Shown piece after piece: positions 1 to 7,991 of a DNA stretch of 64,000 nt; the stretch's first letter is position 1, and every line of letters begins with the position of its first letter. Under the pieces are notes generated by a model that was given only the letters and a program-made list of their open reading frames with translations, was not told the DNA's origin and searched no databases. A program made the translations under genes and the position numbers. Source of the DNA: Deltaproteobacteria bacterium. Its GTDB lineage: Bacteria; Desulfobacterota; Desulfuromonadia; Geobacterales; Pseudopelobacteraceae. The DNA lies in contig JAJZRX010000004.1 in assembly GCA_021850095.1 (NCBI GenBank), positions 1 through 64,000 of the forward strand. Direction: 5' to 3'.

Positions 1-45
1 AGTTACAATTGGGCGATTAAAGTTCATATTGCGGCACAACTCCTA

Positions 46-117
46 GCCCGCCCATTTATGGGCAGGGCCAGCCCCCCTGTGGGGGGCGAATTTAAAAGCC
101 GCGTCCTGTGGGCGCGG
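46..117. repeat. three tandem GC-rich hairpins
   Basis: Three short hairpins follow one another: 46-68 (GCCC/GGGC outer and CCCA/TGGG inner stems), 71-87 (GCCCCCC/GGGGGGC around TGT), and 99-117 (CCGCG/CGCGG). On the minus strand the third is followed by a short T run, so it could be a backup terminator for the cytochrome transcript. No open frame with support was seen between 1 and 320, and nothing else was recognised there. Confidence 0.4.
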
Positions 118-320
118 ATTCTTTACTAGAACATTGCCAAAATAATGCATATAACCCCTCCAGGCCACGCCCCATAAGCACTTGCAAACCCCGCCGCACC
201 TGTTGTCCTATTTTAATTATAATCAGGCAGTGATCGGGTCACCTTATCTTGCAGGTTATATGCCGTACCATGACAAATAATGAATGTTTTTCATGAATTA
301 AGCCGACCATTCCGGTCAAA

Positions 321-357
321 AAAGAAGGGCCGGCGATTAATTCGCCGGCCCTTCTTT
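321..357 (-). terminator. intrinsic terminator of the cytochrome gene
   Basis: A perfect 16-bp stem (321-336 pairs with 342-357) closes a 5-nt loop and ends in A/T runs on both sides. It lies 22 bp downstream of the minus-strand cytochrome stop, so it is the likely end of that transcript. The flanking A and T runs would let it work in either direction. Confidence 0.9.
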
Positions 358-378
358 GCTTACCCCTGATGCGTCAGG

Positions 379-1236
379 TTATTTTTTCTTGACCGCCTTT
401 TTTGCGGGAGCCGCAGGAGCGGCTGCCGGTTTCGCAGCTGAATCCCAACGGTTCAGGTCATGGGCGATGCTGTGGCATTCGCCGCACTTGGTGAAGCGTG
501 CCAGCATGGAAGCCGGGTGCGGTGCACCATGGCAGCTCTGGCAGGTCGGAACCATCTTGTGCTTGTCTTTGTGGCAGGTTACGCAGGCAACGGCTTTATG
601 TTTCGTTGCGGTCTTGCTGTGCAGCTCGGAAGCTTTGGCGTGGCACGGTGCGCACATCTTGTTGGCCGTATCGGATGCATAGGTTACGACAGTCGGCATA
701 TGAGCCTTGTGGCAGCGTTTGCAGTCGGCGGAACCCATTTCGTTGCCGTGCGGCTTGTGGCACTGAGTACAGAGCGGGATTTTGCCGTGAATGTTATGAC
801 AGAAACTGCAGGCCAGTTTGGTATGCTTGCTTGGATTCTGCTTCAGCTGAACAATCTGCGGACTGTGGCAGGAAACACACTCTTCGGTGATGTTGTTGGC
901 CAGCTTGATGATTTTGGGCGTATGAGGGTTGTTATGGCAGCGCTGACAATTGGCAAGCTTGTAGTGCGGCTTGTCGCTGTGGCACTGGCTGCAGAGCGGC
1001 ACGTTGTTCTTCACCATCGGCCGGTGACCGGCGTGGCAATCCTGGCAGGACACAGCGGTTTTGTGCGCTCCGCCGTTGGCGGCGATATCCGCCGGCGGAT
1101 TGGTGTGACACTTGACGCAATCGTTACTGGTCAGTGCCGATTTGGGCGCATCCGCGGCAACGGCCACCAGAGCCGTCGTCCCCATCAGCATGGCTGCCAT
1201 GATCAGGGTTTTCATCAGTGTTACCGTACTCTTCAT
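379..1236 (-). CDS. periplasmic dodecahaem c-type cytochrome
   Basis: The protein carries twelve CXXCH haem-binding motifs in about 230 residues, with many additional His residues that could be distal ligands, so it should be a 12-haem periplasmic electron carrier. An N-terminal signal peptide (MKSTVTLMKTLIM..., ending near AVAA) indicates Sec export. The C-terminus is an unusual Ala/Pro/Lys-rich tail ending KKAVKKK. The open frame extends 46 codons further upstream, but ATG 1236 is preceded by a strong AGGAGG and begins the signal peptide, so it was chosen (285 aa). It stands alone and is followed by a strong terminator. Multihaem cytochromes of this type in Geobacter move electrons across the periplasm in metal reduction; the exact partner cannot be told from sequence. 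Confidence 0.9.
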   Translation of the reverse strand: MKSTVTLMKTLIMAAMLMGTTALVAVAADAPKSALTSNDCVKCHTNPPADIAANGGAHKTAVSCQDCHAGHRPMVKNNVPLCSQCHSDKPHYKLANCQRCHNNPHTPKIIKLANNITEECVSCHSPQIVQLKQNPSKHTKLACSFCHNIHGKIPLCTQCHKPHGNEMGSADCKRCHKAHMPTVVTYASDTANKMCAPCHAKASELHSKTATKHKAVACVTCHKDKHKMVPTCQSCHGAPHPASMLARFTKCGECHSIAHDLNRWDSAAKPAAAPAAPAKKAVKKK

Positions 1237-1468
1237 TTCAGTTCCTCCTACGCAGTTTGAATGTAAACCGAACCATTGATCCGGTTTCAGATGCAAAAGA
1301 TTTAACGTATACTTTTTCGGGATACTGCCATCATTACTGTTCGCAGTCAATCTAAAACTGAACAGCGTATACACTGTAACATATTAATTTCACTATACAT
1401 TAAAAGACTTATTCGATCCTGTTACTACACTACCTCCCGGCGAAACATGGAATGCAAACAGCAGATGC

Positions 1469-1497
1469 TTGACAGATCAGGCGTGCTCTGGTAATTG
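1469..1497 (+). promoter_or_regulatory. sigma-70 promoter of tRNA-Val
   Basis: TTGACA (1469-1474) and TAATTG (1492-1497) are separated by 17 bp. The predicted start near 1504 lies just ahead of the mature tRNA at 1511. Confidence 0.7.
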
Positions 1498-1510
1498 ACT
1501 AACCACAACA

Positions 1511-1585
1511 GGGCGCATAGCTCAGCGGGAGAGCACTGCCTTCACACGGCAGGGGTCGTAGGTTCAATCCCTACTGCGCCCACCA
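1511..1585 (+). tRNA. tRNA-Val (anticodon CAC)
   Basis: The cloverleaf is complete: acceptor stem 1511-1517 with 1575-1581, D-arm with AGCTCAG, anticodon stem CTGCC/GGCAG with loop TTCACAC (anticodon CAC), T-arm with GGTTCAATCC, discriminator A1582 and an encoded CCA at 1583-1585. Confidence 0.95.
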
Positions 1586-1594
1586 AAAACACGC

Positions 1595-1626
1595 ATGGCC
1601 AGGCCAACAAACCTGGCCATTTTTAA
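1595..1626 (+). terminator. terminator of tRNA-Val
   Basis: ATGGCCAGG (1595-1603) pairs perfectly with CCTGGCCAT (1612-1620) and is followed by TTTTTAATT. It lies 10 bp downstream of the tRNA. Confidence 0.85.
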
Positions 1627-1718
1627 TTATATTTTTAATTAGTTACAGCTTGATATCAATCAAATTAATTCGCTTTTATAACCACCAAAAATCAATTCCA
1701 CACTCAACAAGTCAAGTC

Positions 1719-1805
1719 TGTGCCCACCCTGTGCCCAAATTGTGCCCTTTGATATTTTATCAGACTGATTTTACAAGCGGGCTTGACCACTACCTCTGTG
1801 TGCCC
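1719..1805. repeat. TGTGCCC direct repeats downstream of tRNA-Val
   Basis: The heptamer TGTGCCC occurs at 1719, 1730, 1741 and 1799, the first three exactly 11 bp apart. They sit in the non-coding stretch between the tRNA terminator and the next gene (1627-1994). Helically phased repeats beside a tRNA can be arm-type integrase sites, but no integrase gene is present, so this role is only a guess. No other feature was recognised in this gap. Confidence 0.35.
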
Positions 1806-1994
1806 AAACATGATACTTGCCCTGCCGGATAGTGGTCACGAATAGCGCAGCACAGTTACTCCTTGAAACTCGGGCAGCCGTATTTCATAATACCTGTCAA
1901 GATATAAGAAGGGCTTGCCCCTCCCGGCTTCCACTTGATTGATTTTCCCGGTTACGTTACTGTTCCCGTCAAAAACAATCTGACAGGACATATC

Positions 1995-2477
1995 ATGATG
2001 AACGTATCCCCTGCCCTCAAAATTTATCTGGCTTCACCACTTGGTTTCAGCCCGGAAAATGATTCGTACCGCAACAAGATCAAACAGCACCTCATTCAGC
2101 ATGGACATGAAATATTCGATCCATGGTCGCAGGAAGAGGCAGCCCGCCGGATCAAAAATGCGCTGGAGATAGAGGATCAGAAAGAGCGCAAACATGCGAT
2201 CAGCCTGGCGGCGACTTTCACCGGAGCAGCAAACGCTGATGGAATACGTTGGGCCGATGTGGTGCTTGCCGTGCTGGATGGAGCTGAACTGGATTCAGGG
2301 ACGGCGGCAGAGCTTGGTTATGGTGCGGGGATTGGTAAAAAATGTATTGGATTGAGGACGGATTTTCGGGATAGCGGCGATCTGCCGGGATTGCCGTTCA
2401 ACCTCCAGGTGCTGCATTTCATCAACCAGAGCGGCGGTACGGTATTCAGGAAAATTGAGGATATCTGTTTGAGTTGA
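1995..2477 (+). CDS. nucleoside 2-deoxyribosyltransferase-family protein
   Basis: The protein begins with the family beta-strand LKIYLASPLGFSP and carries the ADVVLAVLDGAELDSGTAAELGYG segment, with the Asp and GTAxE residues that hold the sugar and nucleophile in nucleoside 2-deoxyribosyltransferases. About 160 aa fits the family. Such enzymes exchange or hydrolyse the base of deoxynucleosides in nucleotide salvage; the substrate cannot be inferred. The longer frame starts at 1935, but ATG 1995 (or 1998) follows AGGA and begins just before the conserved strand, so it was preferred. The gene lies alone between the tRNA and a membrane-protein gene. Confidence 0.75.
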   Translation: MMNVSPALKIYLASPLGFSPENDSYRNKIKQHLIQHGHEIFDPWSQEEAARRIKNALEIEDQKERKHAISLAATFTGAANADGIRWADVVLAVLDGAELDSGTAAELGYGAGIGKKCIGLRTDFRDSGDLPGLPFNLQVLHFINQSGGTVFRKIEDICLS

Positions 2478-2609
2478 GACCGTGCCGTTGCCGTTTTTTT
2501 GTGCAATTCGTAGAAGTACTTGTAATAGTGACAGAGACAACCCGAAGCACCAGAGTTTTACCGGCGGTTATCCACATATAGCGTTGATAACACCTGTCAA
2601 GGACAAAAT

Positions 2610-3140
2610 ATGGTGGTTGAAACACTTTTCAACAATCTGGCGACGGTATTTTCAGCAAATGATCTGCTGGCTTTCGGTTTGCTTCTTTGCATAGGACTTC
2701 TGCACCGCTGGGTTTCTCAATGGGGCACATTTTTTCTGGTAGCAAGTAACCTGCCGATTTCCCTGGCTCATGAACTGGCGCACTACCTGACGGCTCTTGC
2801 CTTGGGAGGTCAACCGACCGGGTTCACCATTTGGCCGAAGATCGGCAAGGACAAGCGGTGGGTGTTTGGAAGTATATCTTTCAGACCGACGATGCTTTCT
2901 GCGTTGCCAACAACCCTTGCCCCTCTATTGTGGCTGCCGGTTGGCGGGTTACTGCTTTTGAGCAGGGTCGAATTGGCACAAGGTTCACTCGAAAAATTAT
3001 GCATCATATATCTGGCTGCCTATGTATGCATTGCAGCAAGTATGCTGTCCTTTATGGACATCAAGGTTGCCGTGACCCATCCGATGAGTTTGCTGTTCTG
3101 GGGTGGGATCTGCTGGGGAACTTCGATTCTGCTGGGGTGA
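2610..3140 (+). CDS. integral membrane protein with a metalloprotease-like HELAH motif
   Basis: The 176-aa protein has several hydrophobic segments (about residues 17-34, 36-52, 98-118, 130-148 and 155-174). An HExxH-type motif, HELAH, falls near residues 54-58, just after the second segment. This arrangement resembles M50-like intramembrane metalloproteases, though the second metal-binding motif (NxxPxxxLDG type) is not visible, so activity is uncertain. The start ATG follows AAGGACA. It is 132 bp downstream of the deoxyribosyltransferase-like gene on the same strand and may be cotranscribed. It could equally be a non-catalytic relative. Positions 3141-3355 contain nothing recognised. Confidence 0.55.
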   Translation: MVVETLFNNLATVFSANDLLAFGLLLCIGLLHRWVSQWGTFFLVASNLPISLAHELAHYLTALALGGQPTGFTIWPKIGKDKRWVFGSISFRPTMLSALPTTLAPLLWLPVGGLLLLSRVELAQGSLEKLCIIYLAAYVCIAASMLSFMDIKVAVTHPMSLLFWGGICWGTSILLG

Positions 3141-3355
3141 TTTTACGAGTCCCGCATAGTGAACCGTGCAAACGCATCATTCTTCTGATATCTACGCTGG
3201 CGTTGTTGCCCCTGCCCGAGCAGCAACTACCGAGGTGCCAGTCTGCTACAAAGTGTGAATCGGCGTCCGAAATTGACCCACCTCAGGCCAGTGCCGCGTT
3301 CATTGAGATGGTCGTTCCTCCCCGCAGCTATCCTCACTTATGCCGCCTTCTATCG

Positions 3356-3466
3356 TCCCGTACGGTAAAATAATATTGCACCCTTGGCCGGCTTATGTTA
3401 ATCATACCGTACGGTAATAGATTGCTTTCAACCTTCACTTTTGATTATATTTTTTACCGTACGGTA
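3356..3466 (+). promoter_or_regulatory. hipBA promoter with three palindromic operators
   Basis: The 12-bp palindrome TACCGTACGGTA occurs at 3405-3416 and 3455-3466, with a one-mismatch copy at 3356-3367 (TCCCGTACGGTA). The centres are 49 and 50 bp apart. A sigma-70 promoter, TTGCTT (3422-3427) - 17 bp - TTATAT (3445-3450), sits between operators 2 and 3, so a repressor bound at operator 3 would cover the transcription start. HipB-type antitoxins autoregulate from repeated palindromes of this kind; binding here is inferred. Confidence 0.8.
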
Positions 3467-3479
3467 ACAAGGGGCTCTT

Positions 3480-3713
3480 ATGGACACTATTGTTCTTGGT
3501 AAAATAATCAAGGCGCGGCGTAAGGAAAAGAAGATGACCCTCAAGGATCTTTCCCTTCACTGCAATGTCGGAGAACGTTTTCTCTCCGAGTTGGAACGAG
3601 GCAAACCTACTATTGAGCTCGGTAAGGCTCTGAAGGTGCTCACGCGGCTCAACCTTGAGTTGTCCGTCCAAACTACCGAAGAAGTACAAAAACATAAGTA
3701 CAAATTAGTATGA
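3480..3713 (+). CDS. hipB: HipB-type antitoxin, XRE-family DNA-binding protein
   Basis: The 77-aa protein is mostly one XRE/Cro helix-turn-helix (MTLKDLSLHCNVGERFLSELERGK, residues about 19-42). It overlaps the hipA start by 4 bp (ATGA), a sign of translational coupling. HipB proteins bind and neutralise the HipA kinase and repress their own operon; three matching palindromes lie immediately upstream. The size and order (antitoxin first) are typical of hipBA loci. GGGGCTCTT just before the ATG is only a weak ribosome-binding site. Confidence 0.88.
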   Translation: MDTIVLGKIIKARRKEKKMTLKDLSLHCNVGERFLSELERGKPTIELGKALKVLTRLNLELSVQTTEEVQKHKYKLV

Positions 3714-4945
3714 GAGACTTGCTGAAGGTTTACCTTAACGAGGATCATGTTGGCAATCTGTGGCTTGAGAACAAGATCTACTGTTTTCAGTATGTTAACT
3801 TCAATACCCAACCGGTCTCTTTGTCCCTCCCTGTTCGCGAAGAACCATATCTAGCCGATGAGGCACAACCCTATTTTGCCAATCTGCTGCCTGAAGGTGA
3901 TACGAGAAATCTGATCGAGGCCAAGCTGGGGCTGACACGCGGGAACGACTTTGCATTGTTACGGGTGATCGGCGGCGATTGCGCCGGTGCCATCACTTTG
4001 TTCCCCCAAGAACAAACTCCATTCGCAGATGCATCTTATAATGAGTTGTCCAACGAAAGCCTGATCACACTGATCAAAGAGCTACCCAAGAACCCGCTCG
4101 GTGTCGGACGCAGTGAAAAAACCCGACTCTCACTGCCTGGTGCCCAGAACAAGACGACTCTGTACCGGAAGGATGGTATTTATTACGAACCGGAAAACGG
4201 GGCGCCTTCTTCTCATATTCTAAAGATACCAATTACACAGCATGATGGAATTGTGGACACTGTTCACAACGAAACATTTGTTATGATGTTGGCTAAAGAA
4301 GTTGGACTCAATGTTCCTGACGTCGAGATGGTTATGATTGGTGATATTCCGGTCTTTGTCATTGAGAGATATGATCGATTCATCGACGATGACATGAAGT
4401 TTAAAAGGGTACTGCAGGAAGATTTTTGTCAGCTGTTGGGGTTCGATCCGTGTGTTAAGTATCAACGGCAAGGTGGCCCGAGCCTTGAGCGTTGTGTAGA
4501 AATGATACGGGAACACAGTGTTGATATCACTGCGGATCTCGATCAGTTTTTAAAATGGGTGGCGTTCAATGTTGTTATTGGAAATGCCGACGCCCATGCA
4601 AAAAATCTGTCAATGAAGTGGAGTAAGGCCGGAATTCGATTGGCACCTTTCTACGACATTCTTTCCACGTCTGTATATGGGGATAGCCATGATAAAGATT
4701 TCGCGATGTCTATCGGTCGGCAATTTGATACCGAGAAACTCACCAAAGACGACTGGAAGACAATGGCTGAATACCTTGATATCAACTTCAGACTGGTTAG
4801 ACGCACAAACGAGTTATTGTTCAGTGATATTGAACCGGCACTCAAGATGATTCTGCATGAATTCAACTCCAGGTACGGCAGCAGCTCCACGGTTAACAAA
4901 ATAGTAGAGGAGGCGACAACTCGTAAGAAGCTGCTTCTAATCTGA
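3710..4945 (+). CDS. hipA: HipA-type serine/threonine kinase toxin
   Basis: The 411-aa protein shows the HipA kinase layout: an N-terminal HipA_N-type domain (residues about 1-105), the substrate/ATP region SLPGAQNK (141-148), the ERYDR segment (219-223), the catalytic loop NADAHAKN (292-299) and the metal-binding FYDILS (314-319). HipA enzymes phosphorylate glutamyl-tRNA synthetase or related targets and arrest growth until bound by HipB. All catalytic residues seen in active members are present, so the toxin is probably functional. A hairpin repeat follows 55 bp after the stop. Confidence 0.9.
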   Translation: MRDLLKVYLNEDHVGNLWLENKIYCFQYVNFNTQPVSLSLPVREEPYLADEAQPYFANLLPEGDTRNLIEAKLGLTRGNDFALLRVIGGDCAGAITLFPQEQTPFADASYNELSNESLITLIKELPKNPLGVGRSEKTRLSLPGAQNKTTLYRKDGIYYEPENGAPSSHILKIPITQHDGIVDTVHNETFVMMLAKEVGLNVPDVEMVMIGDIPVFVIERYDRFIDDDMKFKRVLQEDFCQLLGFDPCVKYQRQGGPSLERCVEMIREHSVDITADLDQFLKWVAFNVVIGNADAHAKNLSMKWSKAGIRLAPFYDILSTSVYGDSHDKDFAMSIGRQFDTEKLTKDDWKTMAEYLDINFRLVRRTNELLFSDIEPALKMILHEFNSRYGSSSTVNKIVEEATTRKKLLLI

Positions 4946-5000
4946 TTGGGATTCCGCCGGAGTGTTCGGTGCCGCCTGGATAGGACATCAGACAAGCTGT

Positions 5001-5036
5001 TGACATCCTCCCCGCCCTGAAGGACGGGTTTTTACG
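5001..5036 (+). repeat. IS605-end-like hairpin repeat, copy 1
   Basis: This 36-nt sequence (imperfect stem CCCGCCCT/AGGACGGG, then TTTTTACG) matches the copy at 7916-7951 at 34 of 36 positions in the same orientation. Sequences of this form are common at the ends of IS200/IS605-family elements, but no transposase gene lies nearby. It may also terminate the hipBA transcript. Confidence 0.6.
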
Positions 5037-5060
5037 GCCAAGACGATAAGGAAACCAACT

Positions 5061-5438
5061 ATGGCAAAAGGGTATCAGGGAAACAAAGACCGATTGGATG
5101 AGATTAGCACCTTTGGTAAAGCGGTTGGTAAACGGGCAGGCTTTAAATGTGAGTGGTGCGAAAGCAAAGAGGATCTCCGCGTCTGGGATTATAAACCTGA
5201 CGCAGCACCCAACATGGAAACACTGGCACTTTTGTGTCAACAATGCAGGAACTGGGCTGATGGCAGGAAAGCCTCGCCAGATGAACTACGCTCGATTCGC
5301 AACGCCCTGTGGAGTAACATCCCAGCGGTAGCAGAAGGAGCAGCCAGAGTTTTATCGCACTGCAAAGAGACGTGGGCCAGAGAGGCGATTGAAGAAAGCT
5401 TCATAGATGACGACGTCAAGGCAGAAATATTGAAATGA
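5061..5438 (+). CDS. PhnA-like zinc-ribbon protein
   Basis: The protein has a CEWC...LCQQC zinc-ribbon pair (residues about 30-62) and a C-terminal segment, RNALWSNIPAVAEGAARVLSHC, that matches the conserved WS-x-VPAVQV-x-A-x-R-L block of PhnA N-terminal-domain proteins. At 125 aa it is somewhat shorter than most PhnA-domain proteins and appears to lack the separate C-terminal PhnA beta-barrel. The biochemical role of the family is unclear despite the link of the name to phosphonate genes. The ATG is preceded by AAGGAAACC. It begins the block between the two hairpin repeats, 19 bp ahead of the dehydrogenase gene. Confidence 0.65.
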   Translation: MAKGYQGNKDRLDEISTFGKAVGKRAGFKCEWCESKEDLRVWDYKPDAAPNMETLALLCQQCRNWADGRKASPDELRSIRNALWSNIPAVAEGAARVLSHCKETWAREAIEESFIDDDVKAEILK

Positions 5439-5457
5439 AGAGGGAGTGACATAGCAT

Positions 5458-6324
5458 ATGAAAATCGGATTTGTAGGACTTGGCATCATGGGCAGCGCTA
5501 TGGCATCAAATTTACTTAAAGCGGGATTCAAGGTAACGGTATGGAATCGCTCAGCTGATAAATATTCTCCCCTTGTGGCTCTGGGGGCGACTGTCGCAAC
5601 GTCACCTCGTGCAGCAGCAGAGATTTCCGATGTCGTTATTGCCATGATGGCGACTCCCGCTGCCGTTCTGTCCGTAAGGGATGGTGCAGAAGGCATAATT
5701 GCTGGACTGTCATCGGGTAACGGCTATGTGGACATGTCCACCGTGGATGCTGACACCTCATTAGAGTCGTACCGACTAGCTCACGAAAAAGGGGCCCTGT
5801 TTTTGGAAGCACCTGTAGCTGGTAGCCGCAAACCTGCTGAAGACGCCACGCTGACAATCATGGCGGCGGGAGACCGCGAACTGTATGATTCTTCACTGCC
5901 AGTTTTGGAAAAGATGGGTAAGAAGTTATTGTTTCTTGGTGAAACAGGAAAAGCCTCCCGCATGAAGTTGGCCAATAATCTGGTAATGTGCGGTATGCTG
6001 ACTGCTCTGTGCGAAGGAATATCTCTGGCAGCGGGGAGTGGACTGGATACTGCTCAGTTGCTTGAAGTACTCGATTCCGGCGCAGTTGCCAACCCCATGT
6101 TCCGGCTGAAAGGGCCGCAAATAGCCGCCAACAAGGAGTTTCCAACAGCATTCCCGCTCAAGCATATGCAGAAGGACTTGCGGCTTGCCCTGCAGTTAGC
6201 GGAAGAAGTCGGTCAACCACTCTTTGTCACGGCTACCATCAATGAACTCTACAAGAAAGCTCTGTCTGAGAATCACGGCGATGCTGATTTTGCCGCGATC
6301 AGCAGGATTATCAGAAACACTTAA
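5458..6324 (+). CDS. NAD(P)-dependent beta-hydroxyacid dehydrogenase (glyoxylate/succinic semialdehyde reductase type)
   Basis: The N-terminal Rossmann motif GFVGLGIMGSAMA, the substrate loop EAPVAGSRKPAE (residues about 118-129, with the DVPVSGG-like Ser/Gly) and the catalytic Lys in KLANNLVMCG place it in the 3-hydroxyisobutyrate dehydrogenase superfamily. It closely resembles the Geobacter gamma-hydroxybutyrate dehydrogenase/succinic semialdehyde reductase group. Expected reaction: NADPH-linked reduction of glyoxylate or succinic semialdehyde. The length of 288 aa is normal. GAGGGAG lies just upstream of the ATG. It follows the PhnA-like gene closely and precedes the thiamine-binding-like gene. 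Confidence 0.85.
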   Translation: MKIGFVGLGIMGSAMASNLLKAGFKVTVWNRSADKYSPLVALGATVATSPRAAAEISDVVIAMMATPAAVLSVRDGAEGIIAGLSSGNGYVDMSTVDADTSLESYRLAHEKGALFLEAPVAGSRKPAEDATLTIMAAGDRELYDSSLPVLEKMGKKLLFLGETGKASRMKLANNLVMCGMLTALCEGISLAAGSGLDTAQLLEVLDSGAVANPMFRLKGPQIAANKEFPTAFPLKHMQKDLRLALQLAEEVGQPLFVTATINELYKKALSENHGDADFAAISRIIRNT

Positions 6325-6378
6325 ATTCTGACAAATCTCACGAATAATTAACAATACCGTGCAAAGGAGTCCTCAAAC

Positions 6379-6687
6379 ATGAAGGTACTGGTAGACTTAT
6401 GTATTGTGCCGATTGGTGTCGGTGTGTCCCTCTCCACATACATCGCGGAATGTGAAAAGGTTTTGACTGCAGCTGGTTTGAAAACCTCACTCCATTCCTA
6501 CGGGACCAATGTCGAAGGCGAATGGGACGATGTCTTTGCCGCTATAAAGCGCTGTCACGAAAAAGTCCATGCAATGGGAGCACCGCGTATCACAACAACC
6601 ATTAAGGCAGGAACTCGTACCGACCGTAACCAAACCATGGAAGACAAAATCGACAGTGTGAAAAGTAAGCTGGATGCCTGTTCTTAA
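6379..6687 (+). CDS. MTH1187/YkoF-type thiamine-binding-like protein (UPF0045)
   Basis: The 102-aa protein matches the small MTH1187 family: an N-terminal strand VDLCIVPIGVGVSLSTYIAECEKVL, a central LHSYGTNVEG and the C-terminal RITTTIKAGTRTDR. Members form ferredoxin-like oligomers that can bind thiamine or related ligands; function in bacteria is poorly defined. AAAGGAG stands 8 bp before the ATG. It is 54 bp after the dehydrogenase gene on the same strand and may share its transcript. Confidence 0.85.
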   Translation: MKVLVDLCIVPIGVGVSLSTYIAECEKVLTAAGLKTSLHSYGTNVEGEWDDVFAAIKRCHEKVHAMGAPRITTTIKAGTRTDRNQTMEDKIDSVKSKLDACS

Positions 6688-6791
6688 AACATGGACTCTC
6701 TGGGATTCCGCAAGAATTTAGTTGATGTAAAGCGGCCTCCTTGATATTATCCAAACACAATAATTGAGTTTGAATAATTGAAAGGCCATAT

Positions 6792-7904
6792 ATGAATAAC
6801 CCCTTCAAACTCGCCATCGCGCATGGCCCCAATTTCTGTAATAGGACGGCAGAAAAGAAACTCCTCTGCCATAACATGCGTTCCGGTATTCACACCGTTG
6901 TGTACGCTCCAAGGCGATACGGCAAATCCAGTCTTGCCGCAGTAGTCGGCGATCAGCTTACCGACATGACGTGCATTTATGTCGATTTGTTCTCTGCAAC
7001 ATCTCCCGAGGATGTGGCAGAAAAAATTTACCGGGGTATTGTGGGGACGTTGGGCCATAAAGCAGCTGACAAGACATCTTTAGCGGCCCGCATCCTCGCT
7101 TCATTTAAAAGTTTGAGATTGAATATTGAGTTTAGTCAAGTAACCTCGCTCCCAGAATTCTCTGTTTCGCTTGGCGAAGTTTCTGCCGAAATACATCTGG
7201 AACACATCATTTCCTCTTTGGACCATTATTGTGCATCTCACGGCATCAAAGTATGCCTGGTGCTAGATGAATTTCAGGAAATATGCGAACTGAAGGAGAG
7301 TAAAAAAATAGAAGCTCTTCTGCGGGGAGGCATGCAGTCTGCAAAACACGTCTCTTTCCTGGTAATGGGTAGTCGCCGGACTATTCTGCGAGATATGTTC
7401 GAGGACAGAAAACGCCCTTTTTACAAAAGTGCCTTCGTTTATATGCTACCTCAAATCCAATCCGATGAGTTTGCGGCATTTCTTGTCGAAAGATACGCCG
7501 AGTCCGGCAAGGTTCTTTCTCAATCCGATGCATTGAGTATGGTGGAGTTTGTCGATGCATACCCTTACTATGTTCAGAAGATTGCTATGTTACATTTTGA
7601 CATGGTTGGCGAATATGATGAACTCGCCAGAGCGAAAAAACTTCTGGTTGAGATGGAAGCCACTGATTTTGAGGGGATATTTCTTGGCTTGACCAATCAT
7701 CAAAAACGCCTTTTGAGGGCAATTGCAAAACAAAGGCCCGCCAGTATTCACAGTCAGGCATTTTTGGTGGCATATCGACTGGGTTCCCAGGGTGGGGTGC
7801 AGACCAGTCTCGCTAAACTCAAAAAAATGGATATGGTAGAAATGCGGGATAAATCGTGGCGGGTGGTAGATCCGGTTTTCGAAAAATGGCTTATTGAACA
7901 ATAG
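6792..7904 (+). CDS. P-loop ATPase of the archaeal-ATPase/AAA type
   Basis: A Walker A motif, APRRYGKSS, lies at residues about 40-48, and a Walker B strand, CLVLDEFQEI, near 155-165. The remainder (370 aa) resembles the 'ATPase domain predominantly from Archaea' (PF01637) family, with a C-terminal winged-helix-like region (SIHSQAFLVAYRLGSQGGVQTSLAKL). Members are often near mobile or defence loci, and their client is unknown. The ATG has only a weak AAAGG upstream. It is the last gene before the second hairpin repeat, and its base use is more AT-rich than the core genes around 13-25 kb, consistent with transfer. Confidence 0.7.
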   Translation: MNNPFKLAIAHGPNFCNRTAEKKLLCHNMRSGIHTVVYAPRRYGKSSLAAVVGDQLTDMTCIYVDLFSATSPEDVAEKIYRGIVGTLGHKAADKTSLAARILASFKSLRLNIEFSQVTSLPEFSVSLGEVSAEIHLEHIISSLDHYCASHGIKVCLVLDEFQEICELKESKKIEALLRGGMQSAKHVSFLVMGSRRTILRDMFEDRKRPFYKSAFVYMLPQIQSDEFAAFLVERYAESGKVLSQSDALSMVEFVDAYPYYVQKIAMLHFDMVGEYDELARAKKLLVEMEATDFEGIFLGLTNHQKRLLRAIAKQRPASIHSQAFLVAYRLGSQGGVQTSLAKLKKMDMVEMRDKSWRVVDPVFEKWLIEQ

Positions 7905-7915
7905 TTGAGACGTCT

Positions 7916-7951
7916 TGATATCCTCCCCGCTCTGAAGGACGGGTTTTTACG
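7916..7951 (+). repeat. IS605-end-like hairpin repeat, copy 2
   Basis: Direct repeat of 5001-5036 (two C-to-T differences). It starts 11 bp after the ATPase stop. With copy 1 it brackets a four-gene block of about 2.9 kb. Confidence 0.6.
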
Positions 7952-7991
7952 CAAATTATCAATCAGTTCAGACACAGAGCAGGAGAAACGT

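Noticed and set aside
460-1260. 266-codon open frame on the plus strand opposite the cytochrome
   Set aside because: It mirrors the CXXCH-rich gene, has no ribosome site and no recognisable domain; a shadow of codon bias.
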